Source of the DNA: Solimonas sp041659605
GTDB taxonomy: Bacteria; Pseudomonadota; Gammaproteobacteria; Nevskiales; Nevskiaceae
Length of the DNA stretch: 64,000 nucleotides
NCBI GenBank assembly: GCA_041659605.1
Contig: JBAZXW010000008.1
Location: 1-64,000 of the forward strand
Reading direction: 5' to 3'
Under the pieces are notes generated by a model that did no database searches, was not told the DNA's origin, and saw nothing but the letters and a program-made list of their open reading frames with translations. The translations under genes were made by a program, and so were the position numbers. Within the stretch, counting starts at the first letter, position 1. Each line of letters starts with the position of its first letter. Positions 6,643 to 15,436 of this stretch are shown here, piece after piece.

Positions 6643-9123
6643 ATGACTCCAACCCGCTCACTGTTCGCGGCGCTCACCCTGTTCGTCACTTGCGCCGCGT
6701 CGGCCGCCGATCAAACGCAGGCTGCGGCGCCCTCGAGCGCGACGGCGCCGACGGTGGAGAACTTCTTCACGGTCCGCCCGCAGGACCGGTCAGCGGCCTT
6801 CATGGCGGAAATCTTCGGGCCGTCGGCCTGGCAGGCAGCGACATTCAGTGATCCGACGCAGCGCATCGACACCATCGATCGCGGCGGCGAGGGCGGCATG
6901 CTGGGCATTGTCTCCAGCGTGTTGAACGTGGCCTGCATGTTCCTGGCCGTGATCATTATCACCTGGGGCGGCGTCGGCGCCGTCCTGCAAGGGGCCTATG
7001 AGGGCGCCAGCGCCAGCCGGCGATACAGCGCGCTCTGGGTACCGCTTCGATCAGTCACCGCTTTCGGCATGCTGCTGCCGATCATGGGCGGCTACAGCCT
7101 CGTCCAGATGATCATGCTGTGGATGATTCACCTGTCGATCGGCATCGCCAACTCGGCGTACGACCTGGTGCTCGACAATTTCTACATGGGGAAGCCCAGC
7201 ATCCCCATCTACGCGGACAACTCCAACGAGAACGCCATGAACGTTCTCCTCACCGAGCTGTGTTCGGCTGGCCTGGTGAACGCCAATGGGCAGTCACTCA
7301 TCGAGCGCCGCGCGCACGACATCAGCGAACGAAACTCGGTTGTCGACGACTTCGACGGCTCGCGCGCACTCGGCACCTACACGCTTGACGGCCTGTCCAG
7401 CGATCTCTTCTCCGGTGGGAACTGGACACTCGGCCTCGAGGCGGTATGGAGCGGCAAGCCAGGCTCGGGCCTGGGCGAAGGCGTGTGCGGATCAGAGATC
7501 GTTCTGCAGACGACGTCGGATCAGTTCAGCAACACCCCAATTGACCAGGCCGCTCGCGACCTTTTTGCTGCGAGGCTCGACGCGCTGACCAAGTTGCACG
7601 CTGAGTTCGCGCAGCTCGCGCAAGACATCATCGCCGGCATCCCAAACGCATCCTCGGACTCGCTTCCCAGCTCGTACGGCGATGGCGAGCCGGAACAATA
7701 CGTCGTCAACGACTACTACGCCCGCTACGTCGCCGGAGCAACGCGCTACCGCGACGCGCTGACGGCCGCAGCTGCCAAGGCCGCGCAGGACCTGGTCGCC
7801 GCCACGCAGCCCAAGCTGATCGATAACGTCCCCACATCCGCGTTCCAAGATGAGCTGCGCTCGAGCGGGTGGGTCACGCTGGGGACTCTTTATTGGAATA
7901 TGCAGGCCCTGAACCGCACGATCCACGAAGTGTTGAATAGGTCGGGCGGCGTGCAAACAACGCGAGTCGATTTCAACCAGCTCGCGGCGGATGGCCTCGT
8001 TAATCCGCAAGTTTGGAACGACACGCAAGGCGCGATCTTTCGCATCGAGCAACTGCAGGCCGTCGACCTGGACTTCGCTGGAAATGGCACGGCTGCACCT
8101 GGTGCAGATCCGACGTCGCAACCCACGGAGGCGAGCACGCGCCGCTACCTGGTGGATGCCGGGACTGTGGGGCCACATGGTTCGGTGCAGAAGGCGTTGG
8201 ACGCCGTCAGCGAAACGCTGGACCTGGTCAACGTGTCGCAGTGGATGATTCGAGGGCTCACCGAGGATGGCGATTTTGTCTGGTCACTGATGTCTGTGGG
8301 CGAGATAGCCTGGAACACCGGCGTTGTTGGCTTCGCTGCCGGTGCGCTAACCGGCGAGGACGAGGACGGCAACGCCACCGGTGCAGTCGCCAAGGTCGCC
8401 CGCAAGCTCGGCCCGGCAGGCAAGGCCATCACATGGGTTTCCGGCCTCCTCTCAGCGATCGCTGTGCCGCTCATAATGATCGGCTTCTTCCTCGCCTTTT
8501 ATCTTCCTGCGGTCCCGCTGATCCTGTGGGTCATCAACATCGTCGGGTGGATGATCCAGTGCGTGAAAGCCGTCATGGCCATGCCGGTGTGGGCCGCCGC
8601 GCACGCCATCCCTGATGGGGACGGCATCGCTGGCAACAGTGCGCGCCAGGGCTATCTGCTGGTCATCGGCATCGTGCTGCGGCCGGTGCTTCTGATTGCC
8701 GGCATCCTGATCGGCGCGGTGATGCTTCAGGTCGTTGGATGGTTCCTGCGTTTCATTCTCCCCCTGATGTTCGCCTCCCTTGACGTGAACTCCCCACCGG
8801 GTTTGTTTGCCTTCTTGGCGACGTTCGGCATCGTCACGGGTCTGTTGGTGGCGCTCACGCTGAAGTGCTTCTCACTGTCGCACGAGCTCGCTGACGAGAT
8901 CCTCGAGTGGGTCGGTGGCCGCAACGCGAGCATAGGCGACGAGCAGCTGTCTACCCGCACACAGCAGCTGATGGCCGCCGGCGCCGCCGCCGGCGCGCTG
9001 GGATCGGTGCAGCGTCAGATCGCAGTCCAGACCGCGCGCGGTCCAGATGCGCAGTCGCCAAACAGCACCAAGGCCGCTCGCGCAGGTGAGCAGCTTAGTC
9101 ATTCGACGCGGGACGCGCCGTGA
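6643..9123 (+). CDS. DotA/TraY-family inner-membrane protein
   Basis: This is a component of type IVB (IncI/Dot-Icm-like) transfer systems. The start at 6643 follows GAGG and gives a signal peptide (MTPTRSLFAALTLFVTCAASAA); 826 aa. The first membrane block (about residues 85-180) has PLRSVTAFGMLLPIMGGYSL and a WMIHLSIGIANSAYD segment. A large extracytoplasmic domain (about 190-560) follows. The second membrane block (about 590-790) has the family-like WVINIVGWMIQCVKAVMAMP, DGDGIAGNSARQGYLL and VLRPVLLIAGILIG. The C-terminal tail is hydrophilic. No other T4BSS gene is visible in the window, so it is an orphan here. It overlaps the next gene by 4 nt. Confidence 0.8.
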   Translation: MTPTRSLFAALTLFVTCAASAADQTQAAAPSSATAPTVENFFTVRPQDRSAAFMAEIFGPSAWQAATFSDPTQRIDTIDRGGEGGMLGIVSSVLNVACMFLAVIIITWGGVGAVLQGAYEGASASRRYSALWVPLRSVTAFGMLLPIMGGYSLVQMIMLWMIHLSIGIANSAYDLVLDNFYMGKPSIPIYADNSNENAMNVLLTELCSAGLVNANGQSLIERRAHDISERNSVVDDFDGSRALGTYTLDGLSSDLFSGGNWTLGLEAVWSGKPGSGLGEGVCGSEIVLQTTSDQFSNTPIDQAARDLFAARLDALTKLHAEFAQLAQDIIAGIPNASSDSLPSSYGDGEPEQYVVNDYYARYVAGATRYRDALTAAAAKAAQDLVAATQPKLIDNVPTSAFQDELRSSGWVTLGTLYWNMQALNRTIHEVLNRSGGVQTTRVDFNQLAADGLVNPQVWNDTQGAIFRIEQLQAVDLDFAGNGTAAPGADPTSQPTEASTRRYLVDAGTVGPHGSVQKALDAVSETLDLVNVSQWMIRGLTEDGDFVWSLMSVGEIAWNTGVVGFAAGALTGEDEDGNATGAVAKVARKLGPAGKAITWVSGLLSAIAVPLIMIGFFLAFYLPAVPLILWVINIVGWMIQCVKAVMAMPVWAAAHAIPDGDGIAGNSARQGYLLVIGIVLRPVLLIAGILIGAVMLQVVGWFLRFILPLMFASLDVNSPPGLFAFLATFGIVTGLLVALTLKCFSLSHELADEILEWVGGRNASIGDEQLSTRTQQLMAAGAAAGALGSVQRQIAVQTARGPDAQSPNSTKAARAGEQLSHSTRDAP

Positions 9124-9371
9124 ATCTCGATGAGCTAACCGACGCCGAAGTCGTGCGCTGGTTGCGGCTTCACGCGTTGCGTGGTGTATCGCCGGAGTTG
9201 GCCCGCGACCTGGCGAAGGCTCGTGAGCGTTCTGATGTTCAAAATGCGTTCGAGGAACTGAGACAGAACGCTTATTGGCTACGCAAGCCAGGTGCGAGGG
9301 CGTTGGTGGCCGCGATGGAGTCATTCCCGCCATCGCGGCCACCGTGTAAGGATCACCCGTCACCCGCGTAG
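9120..9371 (+). CDS. Small hypothetical protein coupled to the DotA/TraY-like gene
   Basis: This 83-aa soluble protein starts at GTG 9120, which overlaps the stop of the DotA/TraY-like gene (GTGA), so the two are translationally coupled. It has a helical body (VVRWLRLHALRGVSPELARD, NAFEELRQNAYWLRKPGARA) and a Pro-rich tail. No family is recognised. Strict coupling to dotA/traY suggests a partner of that membrane protein. Confidence 0.55.
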   Translation: MNLDELTDAEVVRWLRLHALRGVSPELARDLAKARERSDVQNAFEELRQNAYWLRKPGARALVAAMESFPPSRPPCKDHPSPA

Positions 9372-9385
9372 CCGGCGGGGGCTCC

Positions 9386-10240
9386 CTACATCTCCATCAA
9401 GTGCCGCTCGTCTCGCCCCGACTCGGTTTGCCAAAGCCCTACCGCATCGAGCACAAATGAAAAGCTCCCGAAGTCGTGCTCCGGCCGCCCAAAATGCCTG
9501 CGCATGTCCGACTCAATGGACCGCCACGCTTTGATGTCGATTTTCTTCCATTCAACTGCCGCGAACTCGTCTTCAGCGTCGACCACGGCGATGAGGGCGA
9601 AATCGTTAGCCGAGAACACCTGCAGCGTTTGCCCCTGGTAGCGATACCGCGACTGAAAATCCAGCTCGTCGTGGCTCAGGCCATGCTCATCTAGCAAGCG
9701 CCACAAAGCCAATTTCGTCGAGACCTTGACGAGTTCCTCGATGGGCGACCGGCACAGGTCTCTATTCTCAAGGCGCACTGCAAGGCTGGCCCATCCAGAA
9801 ACAGAATCTCGCTGCAATGCTTCGAACGCGAGCAGCGCCATGCGTTCATCGAGCTTTTGCCAAAGGCCGTCGCTCGCGCCGAGCTCGAGAATGCGATACC
9901 AGCCGCCGTCGTCGTCGTCGAGCAGCTCTTCTTTGATGGTCAAATCGAATTGAAAACCCTCGAGGTCCTCCGCGCAGTCTGCAGTGCTCTCTTTAAGAGC
10001 GGCCACCAAGCCCCCGTGTTGAATCAAGAGCGGGCAATCGTTCCCCATCGCTACCAGGATGCCATCTTCGTTCAGCTTCCACGCCGCCGCCATCATGGAG
10101 GACCAACTGAGACCGCTGTCTTCTTGCGCGAGTGTGTCCTGAACCTCATGCAGGGGCCGACGTTCGTCTCGCGCCAATCGCTTCGCGCGCTCCCGCAGTT
10201 GTTTGATCGGGGTTCCCGCAGGGCTAAAAATCTGTTCCAT
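9386..10240 (-). CDS. Hypothetical plasmid-type protein
   Basis: The start at 10240 is preceded by GGAG (7 nt), better than the upstream ATG at 10282; 284 aa. The N-terminus TPIKQLRERAKRLARDERRP with LSWSSMMAA resembles a short helical module seen at the start of many plasmid-borne proteins. The rest is acidic, with the run LLDDDDGGWY. No catalytic motif, membrane segment or signal peptide is seen. It is the last gene of a leftward series of small unknown genes (10922-9386) and is convergent with the dotA/traY pair. Confidence 0.6.
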   Translation of the reverse strand: MEQIFSPAGTPIKQLRERAKRLARDERRPLHEVQDTLAQEDSGLSWSSMMAAAWKLNEDGILVAMGNDCPLLIQHGGLVAALKESTADCAEDLEGFQFDLTIKEELLDDDDGGWYRILELGASDGLWQKLDERMALLAFEALQRDSVSGWASLAVRLENRDLCRSPIEELVKVSTKLALWRLLDEHGLSHDELDFQSRYRYQGQTLQVFSANDFALIAVVDAEDEFAAVEWKKIDIKAWRSIESDMRRHFGRPEHDFGSFSFVLDAVGLWQTESGRDERHLMEM

Positions 10241-10321
10241 CGTCACATCTCCGAGCACGACGCGATGGCTGGTGACCGGCAACCTGCCACGGTCGCGACT
10301 GAGAAAGTGCGAAGTGGATTT

Positions 10322-10501
10322 TCAGGTCCTGCAATGGCAATGGCTCAAGGCCTTCCCGGACGTGCCGGTCAACAGGTCGGCGATGCCTTCTCCGCCGATG
10401 CAGCCAATAGTAGCAAGTCCATTCGCGCGCTCGCCATATTTCCGCGGATCAATGGTGAGTGTGCGCAATAACCGCCGGAAGCGAGGCTCCAGGTCAGTCA
10501 C
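10322..10501 (-). CDS. Small protein with DPRKYGE motif
   Basis: This 59-aa frame starts at GTG 10501, directly after the TAA of the upstream membrane-protein gene, which suggests coupling. It contains TIDPRKYGERANG at residues 16-28 and a His/Cys-rich tail (SHCHCRT). The DPRKYGE word recurs as DPSKYGEGD at the N-terminus of the 10932-11354 protein. No family is recognised. A gene this short could be spurious, but the adjacent start and the shared motif support it. Confidence 0.4.
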   Translation of the reverse strand: MTDLEPRFRRLLRTLTIDPRKYGERANGLATIGCIGGEGIADLLTGTSGKALSHCHCRT

Positions 10502-10921
10502 TTACCGGTAGTAGTGCAGCACGGTCCACACGGCGATCGCCGGCACCGAAACGAGCACGATTGCGCGCGCAAATGCAGCAGCGTTCAGCCGCAGCGCGGT
10601 GGATCTGATGCTCTGGAAACCCTTGGCCACGAGCCATCCATAAAGTGCCGATCCGGCCGCCACGGCCACCGGGTGCAAAGGAAGTGCGACGCAGCCCCAG
10701 AAAACGACCACAGTCAAGGACGGAACGACCAGCCGATGTGCCCACCGCACTGCGCGCGGCAGCGAATTGAGGTGTTCTCGCGCAGCGGCAACGGCCGCCT
10801 CGTCATCCGCGATGCCCTCACCGATCGAATGCTCCAACTGCGCAGTGTCGACCACGGCCACGTTGTGGCTTGCAATGGAAAGCAGGTAGCAGAGCAGTAG
10901 CATCTGATGCGGGGCCTGCAA
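10502..10921 (-). CDS. Small membrane protein, unknown
   Basis: This 139-aa protein has a hydrophobic N-terminal segment (MLLLCYLLSIASHNVAVV), an amphipathic charged stretch (about 30-60), and two to three further membrane segments (LVVPSLTVVVFWGCVALPL, VAVAAGSALYGWLVA, AIVLVSVPAIAVWTVLHYY). It has no recognisable family. It is the upstream partner of the 59-aa gene and sits 10 nt downstream of the 10932-11354 gene, so these genes probably form one leftward operon. Confidence 0.5.
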   Translation of the reverse strand: MQAPHQMLLLCYLLSIASHNVAVVDTAQLEHSIGEGIADDEAAVAAAREHLNSLPRAVRWAHRLVVPSLTVVVFWGCVALPLHPVAVAAGSALYGWLVAKGFQSIRSTALRLNAAAFARAIVLVSVPAIAVWTVLHYYR

Positions 10922-10931
10922 TCAGTTGCCG

Positions 10932-11354
10932 TCAGCCGAACTGGGGCGCTGGCGCAGTCCTGCGCTCCAGCTTTTCGAACCACCCGCACAATTCCTCCCG
11001 ATCGATCACGCCCCAATCCTGGATTTCCGGTGTGCCAAATCCGCCTGCGACGTCGTACGCGATGATGTCGAGGCACGCTTGGGTCTGTGCGGAGTCGAGT
11101 GAGCGCAGGTAATTTAGGTTGAGCGGGTATTGGGCACCATCGAAAAGGTTGGCGACTACGGCGATACAGGCACGGTTTCCAGCGTGGGGGTACGGCATGT
11201 GCTGGCGGACGTCTTCGGCGATCAGCCGAAGAGCAGCGGTCGCGCGTTCCCGCATTTGCTGTGAGGTCATTGAGCCAGCTCTGATGGAAGGTTGGACTAT
11301 GTTGGCACCGCGCAAATCTCCCTCGCCATATTTCGACGGATCACAGGGGTTCAT
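10932..11354 (-). CDS. Hypothetical protein with N-terminal DPSKYGE motif
   Basis: The start is taken at ATG 11354 (MNPCDPSKYGEGD), which keeps the motif shared with the 59-aa protein; ATG 11270 (MTSQQM) is an alternative. It has 140 aa. The body (MRERATAALRLIAEDVRQHM, NYLRSLDSAQTQACLDIIAY, DWGVIDREELCGWFEKLE) looks helical and soluble. No family is recognised. Copy 4 of the CATGA-N5-CATGA motif overlaps the start codon, so expression may be controlled there. Confidence 0.5.
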   Translation of the reverse strand: MNPCDPSKYGEGDLRGANIVQPSIRAGSMTSQQMRERATAALRLIAEDVRQHMPYPHAGNRACIAVVANLFDGAQYPLNLNYLRSLDSAQTQACLDIIAYDVAGGFGTPEIQDWGVIDREELCGWFEKLERRTAPAPQFG

Positions 11355-11366
11355 GAGCATCCATGA
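11352..11366. promoter_or_regulatory. CATGA-N5-CATGA motif (copy 4)
   Basis: Two CATGA half-sites 10 bp apart lie between the leftward gene starting at 11354 and the rightward gene starting at 11456. The position fits a shared divergent operator. Confidence 0.4.
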
Positions 11367-11455
11367 CCTTCGGCCAGTCACCACCCGATGAAAACGAGCG
11401 CGCATCGCTTGGCCGCATGAACACTGGAACCTCATCCAGCTTACGGAGACCGGCA

Positions 11456-11806
11456 ATGACGTCAGAAGCCCTTGCAAGCATCGTCGCTCGCGTGCGTCCC
11501 GCGCAGCGGGCGCTAGAGATCGCCTGGCAGCGCGATCTCGCTGATCCAGCTGCTGGCGCGCTGCTCATGGAAGTGCTGGACCGCTATAACGAAGAAGCTG
11601 ACGCCGCACTGCCTGCCCTGGCCCGCGCAGTTGGCGTGAGCCTCGCCGAGCTGCGCGAGCGTTACACGCCGCGCTCGAGGTATCAGGCGATGTTCGATGG
11701 CTCGGTGACCGAGTTCATCGAGTCGCTGGAAACCGCCCCCACGCCTGGCGTTACCCCGCGAGGCCGCGGGATGCCGGCTCTGGGCGATCCATCACTTGAT
11801 CACTAA
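11456..11806 (+). CDS. Small hypothetical protein
   Basis: The start at 11456 is chosen for its good ribosome site (GGAG, 8 nt before ATG); the frame is open from 11363. The 116-aa product is helical (SEALASIVARVRPAQRALEI, LLMEVLDRYNEEADAALPAL) with a segment like a helix-turn-helix (LARAVGVSLAELRERYTPRS). DNA binding is possible, but the match is weak. It is a single gene convergent with 11803-12195, and the stop codons overlap. Confidence 0.5.
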   Translation: MTSEALASIVARVRPAQRALEIAWQRDLADPAAGALLMEVLDRYNEEADAALPALARAVGVSLAELRERYTPRSRYQAMFDGSVTEFIESLETAPTPGVTPRGRGMPALGDPSLDH

Positions 11807-12195
11807 CTGGCGGCGAGCTCGTCGTCGATCTGCCGCAGGCGCTCAACCAGCCGCACCCGTTCGGCCTCCAGCAGGGCCCGACCGCACGGGGAACTGGCAA
11901 ACAAAATGGCGGTCATGGCCTTGCCAGGAGCGCCAATTGGCAACTTGTGATGCTTTGACCACATCGCCAATCGCTTGCGCTCGATGGCGTTGAGACCGAA
12001 CACGACGTGGAGTCCCGGCCCGCCATGTTGAATTGGGAACACCGCCTGAGAGAGGGTGGACGGATCAAGCGCCAGGAAACCGACCAGATGTTTTTTCGCG
12101 AGGCGCGCGAGCGAGATGCCCTGCGCTTGCGACACGGGGAATAGGCGGTCTTCCAGCGAACGCGGAATCCGCACGGTGTAGGTGGGCTGAGCCAT
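11803..12195 (-). CDS. Hypothetical protein with RHH-like N-terminus
   Basis: This 130-aa protein opens with TYTVRIPRSLEDRLFPVSQA followed by GISLARLAKKHLVGFL, a strand-helix-helix pattern suggestive of a ribbon-helix-helix DNA-binding unit. A longer region without recognised features follows and ends in a coiled coil (ERVRLVERLRQIDDEL). It is the last gene of the leftward operon that starts near 15855, 40 nt after the 12236 gene. A regulatory role is possible but unproven. Confidence 0.5.
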   Translation of the reverse strand: MAQPTYTVRIPRSLEDRLFPVSQAQGISLARLAKKHLVGFLALDPSTLSQAVFPIQHGGPGLHVVFGLNAIERKRLAMWSKHHKLPIGAPGKAMTAILFASSPCGRALLEAERVRLVERLRQIDDELAAS

Positions 12196-12235
12196 TTGTC
12201 TGTCCCTTTGATTTTGCGAAACAGATGGTCCTGAG

Positions 12236-13459
12236 TCAGGGCATGTCCATCCCCGGTGAACTTGCGATCCGTTGAATCGCTTTTAGCCGCTCACGCCGGT
12301 CCAGAACTTCTTGCGGCACGGGCACATTCAGTGCCTCACGAACGTATTCGAGGCGCCGCATCGCGTCGGACGCCTCGGCCACATGATCGAGAAATGCCTC
12401 CCGTGCGCAGTCCTCGCGCTCCTGGATCTCATCAATAGATGGAAGGTGCCCACGATGGAGGGCGCGCTCACAGATTTCCAATGCCGCGCCGCCTGACACT
12501 ACTGGATAGTCCTGAAACAATGTCTGGTGGTCCTTACTCGCGAGCTTGATGAGCCAGTGCTGATCGCGGGCCGAACGTTGCGCGAGCACGGTACATCTCG
12601 CTCCCTGGTCAGCGGGCCGACTGCCGCGAATCTCACACGCCGCGACCAGCTCGGCGTCAGTTACCGACACCACTTCCCTGCTGAAACAATGCGAGTGCGA
12701 ACGCAGAGTGATGTCGTAGCGCACACCGCCTCGAACAAGTGCCAGCGAACTATCACAGAGATCGGTCCAGCTCCGCGGCCTGAATTCCTGGGCCGCCATC
12801 AGCCGCGCCACGTCGAAGCACACGCCCTTCCACTTACGATCCGCGTGTTCCACCAGCACGCGAGCGTGGCGTTCGCTACGGCCCCTTGGCTTCGTGATCT
12901 CCAGCGGCTTCATGAGTGACACCACCTCAAGGAGTCCCAACGCTGATGTCAGGTTGTCGCAGGTTGCCGCTTGCCATGTGACGTGATGCCGTTCGTGCAG
13001 ATCGTCTCCGACTAGTTCGCCCCGTCGAACACAGAGCAGGGGTAACGTGCGCGACTTATCATTAACCGAGAGCGCGCGCTCAAGGCCTGCAGCAGGAAGC
13101 AAACTGTCCATGTATAAGGAGAATGCTTCCCCCTCTACTGCGTGTTCGTGTTCGAAACCAGCTCGCAGGATCCATCCCTGAATTGTGGCACCGCGGAGCA
13201 AAAGGCCAACGTGCGGCAGCCGCTGAGTGTTGTCTCGGGCTTCATACACCAACCGGGCTCTGCCATCTCTGACAAGGCGTCTAAGTGACTCATCCCGTTC
13301 GCCGATCCCCGGCCGCCCGAACCAGCTTTGAACCCGCTCCAAATCTCCAGATTGCTTTGCCATGCCCATGCCGATTGGTTGCCTGGATAGAGTGTGCCCC
13401 GCGCCATATTCCGCGCGCCATATTTCCGAGGATTGGACGGCCACTCGGGAGCCGTTCAT
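12236..13459 (-). CDS. Hypothetical protein
   Basis: The 407-aa protein starts at ATG 13459, which overlaps the previous stop (TGATG), implying coupling; MAKQSG at 13360 is an alternative start. It has no signal peptide or membrane segment and no family I recognise. Features include DLERVQSWFGRPGIGERDES, a GGVRYDITLRSHSHCF beta-like segment and a helical C-terminus (LDRRERLKAIQRIASS). Codon use is less GC-biased than in the catabolic region, consistent with plasmid DNA. Confidence 0.55.
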   Translation of the reverse strand: MNGSRVAVQSSEIWRAEYGAGHTLSRQPIGMGMAKQSGDLERVQSWFGRPGIGERDESLRRLVRDGRARLVYEARDNTQRLPHVGLLLRGATIQGWILRAGFEHEHAVEGEAFSLYMDSLLPAAGLERALSVNDKSRTLPLLCVRRGELVGDDLHERHHVTWQAATCDNLTSALGLLEVVSLMKPLEITKPRGRSERHARVLVEHADRKWKGVCFDVARLMAAQEFRPRSWTDLCDSSLALVRGGVRYDITLRSHSHCFSREVVSVTDAELVAACEIRGSRPADQGARCTVLAQRSARDQHWLIKLASKDHQTLFQDYPVVSGGAALEICERALHRGHLPSIDEIQEREDCAREAFLDHVAEASDAMRRLEYVREALNVPVPQEVLDRRERLKAIQRIASSPGMDMP

Positions 13460-13725
13460 CACGGAACGTCGGCGTCAGGCTCCAGACCGTCGCAGGAGCG
13501 CAGCAGCTTCAGCCGCTCGCGCAGAACCGCGAGGACTGGGTGAGTGCTCACAAGCACGGCAGCCTCTAGTGCCGCATGATCAGCTTGGAGGTCGCGCGCC
13601 TCGAGACGATCCAGCGCATCCTGGACCTCGTCGCTGAGGTCAGCACCGCAGATGGCGGCCAGCATGTCCAACATGCCCGGCGACGCGAGACACTCCACGT
13701 CAAGAACGACCATCCACGGCCTCAT
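13459..13725 (-). CDS. Small hypothetical acidic protein
   Basis: This 88-aa protein is coupled at both ends: its ATG overlaps the phosphatase stop (ATGA) and its stop overlaps the next start. It has a hydrophobic start (MRPWMVVLDVECLASPGM) followed by acidic helices (LSDEVQDALDRLEARDLQ). No family is recognised. The tight coupling supports it as a real gene. Confidence 0.5.
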   Translation of the reverse strand: MRPWMVVLDVECLASPGMLDMLAAICGADLSDEVQDALDRLEARDLQADHAALEAAVLVSTHPVLAVLRERLKLLRSCDGLEPDADVP

Positions 13726-14684
13726 GGCCGACTACCCCAAATGTCGTGCAAGGGCCCGAGCCGGCCCCTGCGCTGAGCATCAGCGGCCGCTGCGGCCTCG
13801 ATGTCCACCCGCGTCGGTCGGTAGGCACGCGACACCGGATCAAGCGCGGGTAGCGGCAACGGTCCCCACACCTCCCCCTCCGTGTGGCCGACCTGCCAGT
13901 AGACCTTCCGCACGGGATCAACCGCAGTCAGCCGCCCGCCGTAGGCCGCGCCGGTCTCGATCCACAGCACGTTGGCCCGCCCTCGCGGCACGAAGTCATC
14001 AAGCACCGTGTGGCCGCAAACCAGCAGATCGACGCCGCGCACCGGTTGCACGTGCTGCCATACACGGACCTTCACCTCCGGCGTGATCTGATCCCTCGCG
14101 ATCCTGCGCATGATCAAGTCTGCCTTGAAGCGACGGCGGCCCCAGATAGCTTGAACTGACGCGGTGTCGCGCCAATCGTCGATTGCGTCGAGGGTCTGCG
14201 TCTGCGCCCGCTTCATCCGCTTCCAGGCCAGGCCGGACGGAACATCGGCATGCACCAGTCCGACCAGGTACGCGCCGGTGTCGTAGTCAATTTCGGCGGT
14301 CAGCGGCAGAGCTCTTAACATGCAGCGGTACAGGTAGAGCTCGCGCGCGCCCAGCGAGTGCGCCCAGCCGCCGCCGTTATGCAGCCAGACGCTGCCGATT
14401 TGGTAGTCCTCGTCGGCCTGCATCATCATCGCTTCGTGGTTGCCCATGAGCATGTAGGCACGTCGCCGGCCGGCGAACCACTCAAGCGTGCGCAGGCTCT
14501 CGGGCCCGCGATCGATCACGTCGCCCAAGCTGTACACCGTATCCCACATATCGTTGTAGCGGGCGTGCTTGAGCAGACGCATGAACATGTCGTACTCGCC
14601 GTGGATGTCGCCCACAACCAGGACGCGCCCACGCGCGCCGCTATCGCGCCGTAGCTCGTGGCAGGTTGGTGCCGGATAGCTCAT
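13722..14684 (-). CDS. Ser/Thr-type calcineurin-like phosphatase
   Basis: A metallophosphoesterase of the PrpA/lambda-phosphatase type. The start at 14684 overlaps the upstream stop (ATGA); 320 aa. The signature blocks are in order: VVGDIHGEYD, YSLGDVIDRGPESL, MLMGNHEAMMM and VCGHTVLDD, giving the dinuclear metal ligands Asp/His, Asp, Asn/His and His. Family members hydrolyse phosphoprotein or nucleotide phosphates; the substrate here is unknown. It sits directly after a second, different phosphoesterase, so the pair is probably expressed at a fixed ratio. Confidence 0.85.
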   Translation of the reverse strand: MSYPAPTCHELRRDSGARGRVLVVGDIHGEYDMFMRLLKHARYNDMWDTVYSLGDVIDRGPESLRTLEWFAGRRRAYMLMGNHEAMMMQADEDYQIGSVWLHNGGGWAHSLGARELYLYRCMLRALPLTAEIDYDTGAYLVGLVHADVPSGLAWKRMKRAQTQTLDAIDDWRDTASVQAIWGRRRFKADLIMRRIARDQITPEVKVRVWQHVQPVRGVDLLVCGHTVLDDFVPRGRANVLWIETGAAYGGRLTAVDPVRKVYWQVGHTEGEVWGPLPLPALDPVSRAYRPTRVDIEAAAAADAQRRGRLGPLHDIWGSRP

Positions 14685-15436
14685 GGCTTGATCCTGATCA
14701 GGCCGTCGCGGCGAAAACCTCGGACGGCCTCGTTCGGGTAGCCCCATTGGTTCGCCACAATTCGCACGCCGCGCACGCGCAGATCCACGTTGTAGTGGGT
14801 GTGTCCGTGGATCCACAGCTTCACTGGTTTGCGAAGGAGATGTTCGGTGTTTGAGTGGAACGCGGCTGTGCTGATGCTGCCGGCGTAAAATGGATCCGTC
14901 GTTCGCAGCGTCGGCGCGTGGTGCGTGACGACGATGACCGGACGATCGGCCACGGCGATTTGTTCATCGAGCCACGCAACGCTGTGCAGGTGCTCGAGCA
15001 GAAACCGGTCCGACTTTGTTGGTCGGCCGTTCGTGCGGATTTGCCACGAATCCGCAAGGTTGACCTCGGCCCACTCCATGGCCTCCTGCTGACGGTGCTC
15101 GCCTGCGACGCGATAGTCGGTCCAAAGTGTCGTGCCCAGAACGCGGATGCCACCGACATCGATCGAATCGCGCTCGAGCACGTGGACATTTGTGCCAGTA
15201 GCAGCAGCCTTGCACTCGTCGACGAGGTAGCTGAAGTCGTGCCCGAAGAACTCGTGATTGCCGGCGACGTAGATCACCGGCACATGCGGAAACGTGCGCG
15301 CGGCCCATTGCACGCCGGCGACCCCAACGTCGATGTCGCCGGCGAGGACGACCAGGTCCTCTGCCCCGCGTTCCGTAAACGGCGAGTCAAAGCGCCCGAA
15401 CTCGAGGTGCAGATCGGAGTAGATCCGGATCTTCAT
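14681..15436 (-). CDS. Metallophosphoesterase
   Basis: Start ATG 15436 overlaps the upstream stop (ATGA); 251 aa. Calcineurin-like motifs are IYSDLHLEFG (residues 4-13), VLAGDIDVG, VAGNHEFFGHD, VVTHHAPT and IHGHTHYNVD, so all metal ligands are present. The family covers phosphodiesterases and Ser/Thr phosphatases; similar genes are common on plasmids and phages. The physiological substrate cannot be read from sequence. It belongs to the 15855-11803 leftward operon. Confidence 0.85.
   Translation of the reverse strand: MKIRIYSDLHLEFGRFDSPFTERGAEDLVVLAGDIDVGVAGVQWAARTFPHVPVIYVAGNHEFFGHDFSYLVDECKAAATGTNVHVLERDSIDVGGIRVLGTTLWTDYRVAGEHRQQEAMEWAEVNLADSWQIRTNGRPTKSDRFLLEHLHSVAWLDEQIAVADRPVIVVTHHAPTLRTTDPFYAGSISTAAFHSNTEHLLRKPVKLWIHGHTHYNVDLRVRGVRIVANQWGYPNEAVRGFRRDGLIRIKP

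Noticed and set aside
12236..13459. RepA or recombinase identity for the 407-aa protein
   Set aside because: No catalytic Tyr or Ser recombinase motif and no winged-helix initiator block could be found.
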